Below, piece after piece: positions 1 to 7,565 of a stretch of 37,644 bases of DNA. Position 1 is the first letter of the stretch, and each line of letters starts with the position of its first letter. The stretch is from assembly GCA_009693245.1 (NCBI GenBank), contig SHXO01000021.1:1-37644 (forward strand), in the 5' to 3' direction. Under the pieces are notes generated by a model. That model was given only the letters and a program-made list of their open reading frames with translations, searched no databases and was not told the DNA's origin. A program made the position numbers and the translations under genes. The DNA comes from Betaproteobacteria bacterium. Lineage in GTDB: Bacteria > Pseudomonadota > Gammaproteobacteria > Burkholderiales > SHXO01.

Positions 1-159
1 GTCATGAATACGAGCAAACGGCCGGTTCTGCTGAAGACCAACATGGGGGCAGGGCACGGCGGGGCCTCGGGGCGCTACGATTTCTTGCGGGAGATCGCCT
101 TTACCGACAGCTTTATTTTGTGGCAACTGGGACTGAATACGCCGGTTGGCGGGCCTTAG
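1..159 (+). CDS. S9 family peptidase (oligopeptidase B-like), C-terminal fragment
   Basis: The window begins inside this gene, and only the last 52 codons before a TAG stop are present. The visible tail reads LLKTNMGAGHGGASGRYDF and then a short hydrophobic helix. This matches the end of the alpha/beta-hydrolase domain in S9A oligopeptidase B / prolyl oligopeptidases, where the His of the G-H-G-G motif is the catalytic histidine. Such enzymes cleave short peptides, after basic residues in oligopeptidase B. The Ser and Asp of the triad and the beta-propeller lie upstream of the window, so activity and subfamily cannot be judged. The next gene starts about 50 bp downstream on the same strand. 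Confidence 0.8.
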   Translation, partial: VMNTSKRPVLLKTNMGAGHGGASGRYDFLREIAFTDSFILWQLGLNTPVGGP

Positions 160-209
160 GCAAGGCTATTGCTCACCGCCTGCGGCGTCACGCCGGTGAA
201 TGACTCACT

Positions 210-2984
210 ATGGGGAATAGCATGCAACAGGTGAAAGCGCTCAGTGCGTTAGGTATTGTTCTGATGATGGCTATGTTGGCTGCCTGCGGCGAAAACCCAG
301 AGGCACTCGTCTCCGCGGCCAAGAAGAACATTGCTAATAAGGAGTACAAGGCCGCCGCGATCCAACTGAAGAATGCCCTCCAGAAGGAGACCAATCACAA
401 GGAGGGGCGCTTCTTGTTGGGACAAACACTTACGGAAACTGGCGATATGGCCGGGGCGGAGAAGGAATTCCGGCGCGCCCTCGATCTGGGTTACGACAAG
501 GAGCGCGCGACCCCGCAGTTGGCTCGAACCGTATTCGAGCAGGGCAAGCTGGAGGATTTTGTCAATGAGTTTGCCCTTGCCCAACTTTCCAGCCGCGATG
601 GCAGTGCCGAACTGAAAGCCATGCTGGGTCATGCCCATCTCGGGCGCGGGAAAACCGACGCCGCGGTGGTTGCGTTCGAGGATGCGCTCACTTTGAAACC
701 CGGGCTGATGTCCGCCCGAATCGGGAAGGCCAAAGTCGCCGCCTTGAAAAACGATCTGGACGATGCTCTGCGCCAGAGCGACGAAATTCTGGCGGATTCG
801 CCCAAGGAGCGCGAGGTCCTGGTGCTCAAAGCGGAGATCGCGCGTGCGCGCGGCAAACGAGATGAAGTTCTTACCCTATACCGCCAACTGGTGGAGTACT
901 ACCAGAAGGGAGCGGGAGAGCATTACGCACTCGTCATGGCATTGATAGAGAACGGTGCCGTGGAAGAAGCTATTAAATACGGACAACAACTCGAAGCCAT
1001 CGCACCCAAGGACCCCAGATCCTTCCACGTGCGGCCTCTCGTGGCTTTTAGGAAGAAAGATTTCACCGCGGCACATGAGTTTGCGAACAAAACACTTAGT
1101 TTGGCACCGGCTTTCGTACCAGCGCATCTCGTGTCCGGCGCATCGAGTTATCAGTTGAAGTCCTACCAGCAAGCCATCGAGCACTTGGAGATCGTTGCGA
1201 AGCAACAGAAACGCAATGGTTATGCTCGCCAATTGCTGGCGGCGTCGTTCATGGCCGCGGGAGACCGTGCGCGCGCCTCTCGCGAAGTGAAGGATGCACT
1301 CGATCTGCTGCCGAACGACCCCAGGCTACTGTTGCTAGCCGGAGAGATCGCCGTGGCGGAGAACGATCTCACCGAAGCGGCGAAGTATTTCGAGCGCAGC
1401 GCCGCGCAAGGCGGCAGCATGGCCGCGGCGCGGCTCGGACAAGCGCGCATCGCGGCGGGGCAAACGGATGAAGGTTTGCGCATCCTAGAAGGCGCCGCCA
1501 AGGATGAGGGCGACAAGTCGCAATCTGCTCTCACTTTGGTGCTCTATCACTTGCGCCGGGGTGAAATGGGCAAGGCGATGACCTGGATCGATAGCATCGA
1601 GAAAAAACAGCCTGGAAGTCCCCTGCCTCCCAGCCTGAGAGGTATCGTACTAGCCACGCAAAAGGACTTCGCGGGCGCACGCAAGCAGTTCGGCGCGGCG
1701 CTGCAAAAGGATGGTGCCTACGTGCTGGCCTTGGACTCTCTTGCACGCCTTGATGTGCAGGAGAAAAAAACGGACGATGCCAAGCGCCGCTACGAAGAAG
1801 TGCTCGGTAAGGCGCCGCGCAACGAGCCCGTGGCCCTGGCGTACTCTCGTATGTTGTTTGCGCTGGGGGAAAAGAGCGAGGTCACTACCTCGCCCCTTCG
1901 CGCTGTCATAAAGAATGATCCCACCGCCACGCGGGCGCGCTTAGCGCTGGTCGAAGCGCTTTTGCGCGCGAACGATACCAAGCAAGCGCTCGCCGCGGCG
2001 CAGGAGGCCGCCGCCGCGGCCCCGGATAATCCCAGCATCGTGCAAGCGCTGGGACCAACACAACAAGTGGCCGGCGATTTCAACCAAGCCCTTTCCACCT
2101 ACGCGAATCTCGCCAAGTTGCAACCTCAGCGGCCGGAGCCGCTCATGCTGATGGCCGAAACACACTTGGCCGCCGGAGATACCCGGCAGGCCCAAGATAG
2201 CCTGAAGAAGGTGCTGGAAATACGCCAGGACTGGCCGCCCGCATTACAGGCGCAAGTCATGGTTCATATGCGTGCGAAGGAACATGAGCCCGCGCTGGAA
2301 ATCGCGCGCCGCCTACGACAAAAGAATCCCAAGGACATTGGACGTCACGAGTTGGAGGCGGCCGTCCTGGGTGCCATGCTGCGCTGGGGGGATGCGGCGG
2401 ACTTATTGCAGCAAGCCTATACGAACAAGCCGAACGCCGGGGTTCTCACAAAACTGTACGATGCGCTGGCGCAAGGGGGTAAAAAAGAACGCGCCCATTC
2501 GCTGGCGTCCGAGTGGATCGCCAAGAATCCCAAGGACATCGTGCTTCGCATGTTTCTGGCGGAGCGCGCGGCTGGCGATAAGGACTTTCAGGGGGCTATA
2601 CGTTATTACAAGGAAGCCCTTGCCGTGCAACCCAAGAATGCACTGGTATTGAATAATCTTGCCTGGGCCGCGGACCAAGTCAAGGATCCGAGGGCGCTCC
2701 ATTATGCCGAAGAGGCGAATACGCTTGCGCCGAATGTACCGGCCATCATGGATACCTTGGGCTGGATGCTCGTGCAACATGGCGAAAAGCTACGCGGGGT
2801 GGAGTTGCTGGAGAAAGCCAGCAAGGGTGCCCCGCAAGTGCTAGAGATCCGTTTCAACTTCGCGTGCGCGTTGATACAGGCAGGGCGCAAGGTTGAAGCT
2901 AAGAAAGAACTCGAATTCCTAGCCAGCATGGGCGGCAAGTTTCCCCAGAATGCGGAAGTCGGCAACTTGCTTAAACAACTTTGA
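210..2984 (+). CDS. prsT: PEP-CTERM system TPR-repeat lipoprotein PrsT
   Basis: The protein has 924 residues, close to the usual length of the PrsT family. The N terminus is a lipoprotein signal: a hydrophobic stretch at about residues 11-24, then the lipobox L-A-A-C with Cys26 as the predicted lipidated residue. The rest is an almost unbroken array of tetratricopeptide repeats rich in A/L/Y (for example around residues 40-110, 340-470 and 780-900), as expected for a protein-interaction scaffold. PrsT proteins accompany exosortase/PEP-CTERM protein sorting and exopolysaccharide loci. No exosortase, PEP-CTERM substrate or glycosyltransferase is visible here, so the gene looks detached from that locus. 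An alternative start at 222 has a better-placed GGGGA sequence upstream and would only shorten the signal peptide by four residues. Family assignment is strong; the function is known only by association. Confidence 0.88.
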   Translation: MGNSMQQVKALSALGIVLMMAMLAACGENPEALVSAAKKNIANKEYKAAAIQLKNALQKETNHKEGRFLLGQTLTETGDMAGAEKEFRRALDLGYDKERATPQLARTVFEQGKLEDFVNEFALAQLSSRDGSAELKAMLGHAHLGRGKTDAAVVAFEDALTLKPGLMSARIGKAKVAALKNDLDDALRQSDEILADSPKEREVLVLKAEIARARGKRDEVLTLYRQLVEYYQKGAGEHYALVMALIENGAVEEAIKYGQQLEAIAPKDPRSFHVRPLVAFRKKDFTAAHEFANKTLSLAPAFVPAHLVSGASSYQLKSYQQAIEHLEIVAKQQKRNGYARQLLAASFMAAGDRARASREVKDALDLLPNDPRLLLLAGEIAVAENDLTEAAKYFERSAAQGGSMAAARLGQARIAAGQTDEGLRILEGAAKDEGDKSQSALTLVLYHLRRGEMGKAMTWIDSIEKKQPGSPLPPSLRGIVLATQKDFAGARKQFGAALQKDGAYVLALDSLARLDVQEKKTDDAKRRYEEVLGKAPRNEPVALAYSRMLFALGEKSEVTTSPLRAVIKNDPTATRARLALVEALLRANDTKQALAAAQEAAAAAPDNPSIVQALGPTQQVAGDFNQALSTYANLAKLQPQRPEPLMLMAETHLAAGDTRQAQDSLKKVLEIRQDWPPALQAQVMVHMRAKEHEPALEIARRLRQKNPKDIGRHELEAAVLGAMLRWGDAADLLQQAYTNKPNAGVLTKLYDALAQGGKKERAHSLASEWIAKNPKDIVLRMFLAERAAGDKDFQGAIRYYKEALAVQPKNALVLNNLAWAADQVKDPRALHYAEEANTLAPNVPAIMDTLGWMLVQHGEKLRGVELLEKASKGAPQVLEIRFNFACALIQAGRKVEAKKELEFLASMGGKFPQNAEVGNLLKQL

Positions 2985-2990
2985 AGCTCG

Positions 2991-3461
2991 GTGGTAACCC
3001 CGTTCAAGATCCCAAGGTCCGTGCTGGTGGTCATCCACACGCCGGATCTTCAAGTAGTACTTCTGGAGCGTTACGGCAAACCGGGGTACTGGCAATCGGT
3101 GACCGGATCGCAGCATGAGGGCGAGTCCCTCGAGGACACCGCCCGCCGCGAAACCGCCGAAGAGACAGGGTTGGACACGGGCGGGGGAATTTTCCTCGAT
3201 TGGCGGCTTCGCAACGAGTACCAAATTTTCCCCGAGTGGCGCTGGCGTTATGCGCCCGGCGTGACCCGCAACACCGAGCACGTATTCAGTTGGCAGGTGG
3301 ACGGCTTACGCGACATCGTTATCGCACCCAAGGAACACTCTGCCTATCTTTGGGCAGGCCACCAGGAGGCGGCCTCACGCTGCTTTTCCTGGAGCAATCG
3401 CGACGCCTTGCTTCTCCTGCCCAAGATGGTGCGGGTGCTCGCGAAAGGAGGATCGAAGTAG
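2991..3461 (+). CDS. nudB: Dihydroneopterin triphosphate diphosphatase (Nudix hydrolase NudB)
   Basis: This 156-residue Nudix hydrolase has a complete Nudix box, G-x5-E-x7-RE-x2-EE-x-G: G39, E45, R53-E54, E57-E58 and G60. These are the Mg-binding catalytic residues. The surrounding sequence (VTGS before the box; WRLRNEYQIFPEWRWRYAPG after it) is typical of NudB, which removes pyrophosphate from dihydroneopterin triphosphate in folate synthesis. The start is a GTG six bases after the prsT stop. The gene heads a close run with the SRPBCC, ybhP-like and clsB genes. In other proteobacteria nudB often lies near aspS, which is not seen here. Substrate specificity is inferred from family resemblance. 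Confidence 0.88.
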   Translation: MVTPFKIPRSVLVVIHTPDLQVVLLERYGKPGYWQSVTGSQHEGESLEDTARRETAEETGLDTGGGIFLDWRLRNEYQIFPEWRWRYAPGVTRNTEHVFSWQVDGLRDIVIAPKEHSAYLWAGHQEAASRCFSWSNRDALLLLPKMVRVLAKGGSK

Positions 3462-3464
3462 GGC

Positions 3465-4067
3465 ATGTTACTCTCTGGCATGAGATGGCTCATGGCTCCC
3501 TGCGCGCTGGCGAACCTAGCGTGGTTGATGTGCTCGCAAGCATGCCTCGCGGCGGCCGTCGTCGTGAATACTCACCGGGAAGAGGAGGTTCTCGTGGTCG
3601 AGGCGCGTGCCGACTTGGGCGCGACGAACCAACAGGCTTGGGGTGTGCTTACCGATTACGCCCATCTCCATGAGTTTGTGCCGGACCTGGCCGAAAGCCG
3701 GGTGACCGAACGCACCGCGGACCGGGTTGTTGTCGAGCAAAAGGGACGCGCCGGCTTTCTTTTCTTCCGGTTTTCGATCAGCTTGCGAATGGAGATCGAG
3801 GAACGGCCGCCCCGTGAAATCTTGGCCAAGGCGGTATCTGGAAGCTTCAAGGAAATGACGGGCCGTTATGAATTGGAGCCCGCTGGAACCGGCGTCAAAC
3901 TGCACTACACTGGGCGTTTCGTGCCGAACTTTGGTGTGCCCCGGTTCATCGGTAACGCGGCCTTGAAAAGGGCGGTTGAGCGGCAATTTGGCGCCATGGT
4001 GCAAGAGATCGAAAGACGCGCCGCGATCGGTGAAAACCCCGAAGCTGGTGCACCGTCCAAACAATGA
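3465..4067 (+). CDS. Exported SRPBCC-family (polyketide cyclase/dehydrase-like) protein
   Basis: The protein has 200 residues with an N-terminal hydrophobic signal segment (about residues 5-30, ending near A-C-L-A-A-A) and then an SRPBCC/START-like fold. The characteristic opening V-x-A-x-A-D-L-G-A-x-x-x-x-A-W-x-V-L-T-D-Y lies at about residues 44-66, and the closing amphipathic helix (ALKRAVERQFGAMVQEIERR) at about 166-185. These folds bind lipids or other hydrophobic ligands in a deep cavity, and no catalytic residues can be named. An AAAGGAGG sequence about 14 bases upstream suits either the ATG at 3465 or the one at 3480. The stop overlaps the next start as ATGA, which implies translational coupling with the ybhP-like gene. 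A role in envelope lipid handling is plausible next to clsB but is inference. Confidence 0.8.
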   Translation: MLLSGMRWLMAPCALANLAWLMCSQACLAAAVVVNTHREEEVLVVEARADLGATNQQAWGVLTDYAHLHEFVPDLAESRVTERTADRVVVEQKGRAGFLFFRFSISLRMEIEERPPREILAKAVSGSFKEMTGRYELEPAGTGVKLHYTGRFVPNFGVPRFIGNAALKRAVERQFGAMVQEIERRAAIGENPEAGAPSKQ

Positions 4068-4831
4068 ACTTACAACGGGGTATGGATACCTTACACGTCC
4101 TCACTTACAACATTCACAAGGGTTATTCGCAGTTCAAGCGCCGCATGGCGATGCATGAACTGCGCACCCGCTTGCAGGAACTTTCCCCCGACCTGGTATT
4201 CCTTCAGGAGGTAGTGGGCTTTCACGAAGAATTCTCGGAGCGCCATGGTAACGGGCCCTCGCAGCCGCAGTATGAATTCCTCGCCGACAGTGTGTGGGAA
4301 GATTTTGCCTATGGACGCAATGCCATCGCCGACAGGGGGCATCATGGCAACGCCGTGCTGAGCAAGTTCCCCATCGCGCGTTGGGACAACGAGGACGTCT
4401 CCATGCACCATCTGGAAAATCGCGGACTTCTGCATTGTGAGATCGGTATCCCAGGATGGAAGAAACCGCTGCACGCCATCAACGTGCATCTTGGCTTACT
4501 CAAGCGGTGGCGCAGCCAGCAATTGCACGCCTTGGTGCAACGTATCGAACGGCTGGTGCCTCACGATGCACCCTTGATCGTAGCCGGAGATTTCAACGAT
4601 TGGACGCGCCGGGCGAGTACCTATCTGCAACTTGCCCTGGATGCGCGCGAAGTGTTCGAGAGCACGGCGAGCGGCCCCGCGCGCAGCTACCCCGCCGCCA
4701 TGCCTGTGTTGCAGCTCGATCGCATCTACGTGCGCGGATTCGATGTGCGCTTGGCTCATGTGCACCGCGGCAGGCCATGGGTCAAAATATCCGATCACGT
4801 CGCGCTCTCGGCGCTGCTGGCCCTTCAATAA
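4064..4831 (+). CDS. ybhP: Endonuclease/exonuclease/phosphatase family protein (YbhP-like)
   Basis: This 255-residue protein shows the EEP fold motifs in order: TYNIHKG with Asn16, LQEV with Glu49 (metal ligand), the H-x-G segment INVHLG, AGDFNDW (Asp/Asn catalytic pair), and a C-terminal SDH with the general-base His near residue 246. The superfamily covers DNase I-like nucleases, phosphodiesterases and phospholipases, so the motifs alone do not fix the substrate. In Escherichia coli the homologue ybhP lies next to clsB, and the same adjacency is seen here, which supports the symbol and suggests a phospholipid-related role. The ATG overlaps the upstream stop as ATGA. A second in-frame ATG at 4082 would start directly before the first beta strand and is an equally good start. 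Confidence 0.82.
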   Translation: MNLQRGMDTLHVLTYNIHKGYSQFKRRMAMHELRTRLQELSPDLVFLQEVVGFHEEFSERHGNGPSQPQYEFLADSVWEDFAYGRNAIADRGHHGNAVLSKFPIARWDNEDVSMHHLENRGLLHCEIGIPGWKKPLHAINVHLGLLKRWRSQQLHALVQRIERLVPHDAPLIVAGDFNDWTRRASTYLQLALDAREVFESTASGPARSYPAAMPVLQLDRIYVRGFDVRLAHVHRGRPWVKISDHVALSALLALQ

Positions 4832-4840
4832 GGCAAGTGC

Positions 4841-6010
4841 ATGACCCGCTCGAGCGCGGGCAACCGTATCGAACTGTTCAAATCAGGGGCCGGATATTTC
4901 CCGGCACTAGCGTCGGCCATCGACTCGGCGCGCGCGGAGGTCCATCTACAAACCTACATCTACGAGGACGACAGTGCCGGACGCAAGGTCGCCGCCGCGC
5001 TCATACGCGCGGCTCAGCGCGGTGTCGCGGTGCGAGTTCTCCTGGACGGATTCGGCTCGAAGGCATTTCTGAGCAGCGCGACGGTTGCGGATTTGAGGCT
5101 GGCAGGCGCCCGGGTGCTGGTTTTTCGGCCTTGGCAGCGGCTCACCAAATTCCGCCCGCACCGGTTACGCCGGATGCACCGCAAACTCGCGGTGATCGAT
5201 GGGCGCGTCGCCTTCGTGGGAGGCATCAATATCGTGGATGATTTCGAGAAACCGCGGGCCAATCATGGGCGGCTGGATTACGCCGTGTCGGTCGAAGGGC
5301 CCTTACTGGAGGAGATTCACGGTGCCGCTTGCTCCCTGTGGGGGAGGGTGAGTTGGAGTCACTTCAAGCGGCGCTGGCGCCCGGCGCGCCGGATAGAACC
5401 GGTGACCAATGCTTGCGGAGGCGTGCACGCGGCCCTCCTTTTGCGCGATAACCTCAAGCACCGCCGGGAGATCGAGAACGCCTATCTCGATGCCATTCAA
5501 GCGGCGAAGTCGGAAGTGTTCATCGCCAACGCCTATTTTTTCCCCAGCCGGAAGTTCCGCGAGGCCTTGGCGGCCGCGGTGGCGCGAGGCGTGCGCGTGG
5601 TTCTACTGCTACAAGGCAAGGTGGAATACTGGTTCCAGCACTACGCCGCGCGCGCGCTTTACGCGGATTTGCTTAGCGCCGGAATAGAAATCCACGAATA
5701 TCATCTGAGCTATCTGCACGCAAAGGTGGCCGTGATCGACGCAGCGTGGCTGACGGTGGGTTCCTCCAACATCGAACCTCTGAGCCTGCTGTTGGCGAAG
5801 GAAGCCAATATCGTGGTGCGTGACAACGCCAGTGCCTTGGTGTTACGCGATAGCCTAATGGAGGAGATGAAGCGAGGTGCCCGGCAAGTGATCATGGAAC
5901 AGTGGGAGACCTTGCCGATGCTTGAACGCATACTGTGTCGCGCCGCGTTACGTTTGGCGCGCTTGGCTCTGGCCTTTTCCGTGAGTGGAGCGCAGCGTGA
6001 ATACGCGTAG
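4841..6010 (+). CDS. clsB: Cardiolipin synthase B (phospholipase D family)
   Basis: This 389-residue phospholipase D-superfamily enzyme has two HKD motifs: H113-x-K115-x4-D120 in HRKLAVIDGRVAFVGG, and H293-x-K295-x4-D300 in HAKVAVIDAAWLTVGSSN. Each is followed by the usual G-G/S-x-N element. The two half-sites build one active centre that transfers a phosphatidyl group. ClsB makes cardiolipin and can use phosphatidylethanolamine or phosphatidylglycerol as acceptors. There is no N-terminal pair of membrane helices, which fits ClsB rather than ClsA. It starts nine bases after the ybhP-like gene, repeating the clsB-ybhP pairing of enterobacteria. A hydrophobic/basic C-terminal helix (RILCRAALRLARLALAF) may attach it to the membrane. 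It ends eight bases from the convergent glycine-zipper gene. Confidence 0.9.
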   Translation: MTRSSAGNRIELFKSGAGYFPALASAIDSARAEVHLQTYIYEDDSAGRKVAAALIRAAQRGVAVRVLLDGFGSKAFLSSATVADLRLAGARVLVFRPWQRLTKFRPHRLRRMHRKLAVIDGRVAFVGGINIVDDFEKPRANHGRLDYAVSVEGPLLEEIHGAACSLWGRVSWSHFKRRWRPARRIEPVTNACGGVHAALLLRDNLKHRREIENAYLDAIQAAKSEVFIANAYFFPSRKFREALAAAVARGVRVVLLLQGKVEYWFQHYAARALYADLLSAGIEIHEYHLSYLHAKVAVIDAAWLTVGSSNIEPLSLLLAKEANIVVRDNASALVLRDSLMEEMKRGARQVIMEQWETLPMLERILCRAALRLARLALAFSVSGAQREYA

Positions 6011-6018
6011 CTAAATAA

Positions 6019-6588
6019 CTAACGGTTCTCCGGTTGGGCGCTGGAAGAATCCGTCCCGCCTTCGGCGGCCTTGGTACCGATGCGAACGTGTGTTCCGGGA
6101 TCGTAGGGCAGTGACATTTCCCCTTCGCGTCCCTTATACCGGTACACCACGTGATAACGCTTGACGGCAGCCACGTACCGGTCATGAGATTTACAGCGCT
6201 CCACGTTGCGAGTGACCGCTTCGCGGCGGGTCTGTGGTTCCGTGTAATAGTCTTGGTTGTCGATACGATCCCAGATGATCGCGCCGATCACCGCGCCCGC
6301 GGCCGTGGCGGCGCGATTGCCATGACCCCGGCCCGAGTTATGACCGATTATTCCCCCGGTGACACCGCCTATGATGGCACCAGTGCGGGAATGCGGCCGT
6401 GTGCCGCGGGGCTCGGTGTACTCGCGGTACTCCGTGACCGGTTCGGACCAGCATTCGCGCAGGGGTTCATTGACGAACTCCTTGATGGGGGTAACGGAGA
6501 TAACCTCCGCCAGTCCGGCGGAATCCTCGGGCCATGCATTAAAGCTCGCTAATGCAAGCAGCGAAATCAAAGCGGCATTTCTAATCAT
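6019..6588 (-). CDS. Glycine-zipper 2TM-domain surface/envelope protein
   Basis: The protein has 189 residues and is read from the ATG at 6588, which has a good Shine-Dalgarno (GGAGGTTT) eight bases upstream; a longer in-frame reading would run into the neighbour. The N terminus is a signal peptide (MIRNAALISLLALASFNAW). The central part (about residues 75-115) is a glycine zipper with G-A-I-I-G-G-V-T-G-G-I-I-G and G-A-V-I-G-A-I-I-W, the 2TM domain of the 17-kDa rickettsial antigen / SlyB-like family. The Tyr/Arg-rich C terminus is typical of this group. Such proteins sit in or near the outer membrane and their exact function is unknown. Together with the MBL-fold and enolase-superfamily genes it forms a leftward series, 62 bases after the MBL stop, and may be co-transcribed. 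Confidence 0.82.
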   Translation of the reverse strand: MIRNAALISLLALASFNAWPEDSAGLAEVISVTPIKEFVNEPLRECWSEPVTEYREYTEPRGTRPHSRTGAIIGGVTGGIIGHNSGRGHGNRAATAAGAVIGAIIWDRIDNQDYYTEPQTRREAVTRNVERCKSHDRYVAAVKRYHVVYRYKGREGEMSLPYDPGTHVRIGTKAAEGGTDSSSAQPENR

Positions 6589-6650
6589 GGTGGAAACCTC
6601 CTTGGAATCCTGGGGCAACTCGTGCAAGAACGGCTCCAGGGGCGCCGCGT

Positions 6651-7565
6651 TTACTGGCTCAGCAGCCATCCGTCTTCACGCCGCGCGGCGCCTGCCTTCT
6701 CCAACTGGCTAACCATCCATTGCGCCAGATCTCCTGGGGTGAAATGCAAGTACTTTGCGTTGAGTTCGGCGAAGCCGGGTACCCGCACCAGATATTCGGG
6801 TAGCGCCGCCAGTGGTAGACGGCCGCGATCCAACAGCGTAAACGCAAACATGGCTTTGATGGCGTGGCGTGCCAGGCGTTCTGGGTCCTGGGCGAAATAC
6901 TCCACGCGCTTGAAGGCGCGATCAAGAGCCTCGGCCACATTGGAGAAAACCTTGCCGTGCCCCGGTAGCACGTGGCGAACGCTCAGATGCGCGATGGAAT
7001 TCAGCGCCGCCCTGGCGGCCTCCAGGCATTCCGGCGGATCGGGCAGCACCAGTCCGAAGGATTGCTCCCACAGCGCATCGCCGGAGATGAGGAGCTCTTT
7101 CTCCTCGCAATAAAACATCAAGGCGCCCATGTCGTGGCCGGGGGCGGCAATGGCGCGCCACTCGAGTCCTCCACCGTGAAACCGGTCGCCGTCGTGCATC
7201 GCCGAGTCCAGGGCAAAGCGCTCCCCACGGTGATCGGCGTAATCCAGCCACAATCCCTTTCGGTCCCATTGCCGGACGATTTCGGCCTCTCCCCCAGGAA
7301 CCGTGATCTCGCAGGCGTAAATGCTTTTCAGCGCCGCGTTGCCGCCCACGTGGTCGCAGTGACAATGAGTATTGATAATTCGGTGCAAGCGCCTCGCACC
7401 TAGGTTTTCTGGAAGTGCCAGCCGCCTCAGGGTTTTACCGGCCTGGCTGAAGAAACCCGTGTCAATGAGTATGTTTTGATCCGTGCCGAGCAACAGAACA
7501 TGATTGGCGTTGAGCCAGTCGCGCTCTATAAAACGTACATGAGGCGGCAATGTGGCGCTGCTCAC
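6651..7565 (-). CDS. MBL-fold metallo-hydrolase
   Basis: This 304-residue metallo-beta-lactamase-fold protein has the zinc motif T-H-C-H-C-D-H (H-x-H-x-D-H), a later A-P-G-H-D (third metal His), S-G-D-A-L (bridging Asp) and L-P-G-H-G (last His). A C-terminal helical extension (about residues 215-300) resembles the LACTB2/thioesterase-like and lactonase-like MBL groups. The substrate cannot be read from the motifs; thioesters, lactones and glutathione thioesters are all hydrolysed by relatives. The start is a GTG whose last two bases are part of the TGA of the upstream enolase-superfamily gene (GTGA), so the two are translationally coupled and probably act in one pathway. If the enolase-family partner makes or uses a sugar-acid lactone, a lactonase role would fit, but that is inference. 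Confidence 0.85.
   Translation of the reverse strand: MSSATLPPHVRFIERDWLNANHVLLLGTDQNILIDTGFFSQAGKTLRRLALPENLGARRLHRIINTHCHCDHVGGNAALKSIYACEITVPGGEAEIVRQWDRKGLWLDYADHRGERFALDSAMHDGDRFHGGGLEWRAIAAPGHDMGALMFYCEEKELLISGDALWEQSFGLVLPDPPECLEAARAALNSIAHLSVRHVLPGHGKVFSNVAEALDRAFKRVEYFAQDPERLARHAIKAMFAFTLLDRGRLPLAALPEYLVRVPGFAELNAKYLHFTPGDLAQWMVSQLEKAGAARREDGWLLSQ

Noticed and set aside
173-199. TCACCG...CGGTGA hairpin between the peptidase and prsT
   Set aside because: The six-base stem has a 15-base loop and no T-run. It is too weak to call a terminator or regulatory element.
4456-5241. A 261-codon plus-strand frame spanning the junction of the ybhP-like and clsB genes
   Set aside because: It is in a different frame from two genes with complete catalytic motifs, and its product is Arg/Ala/Gly-rich without domains.
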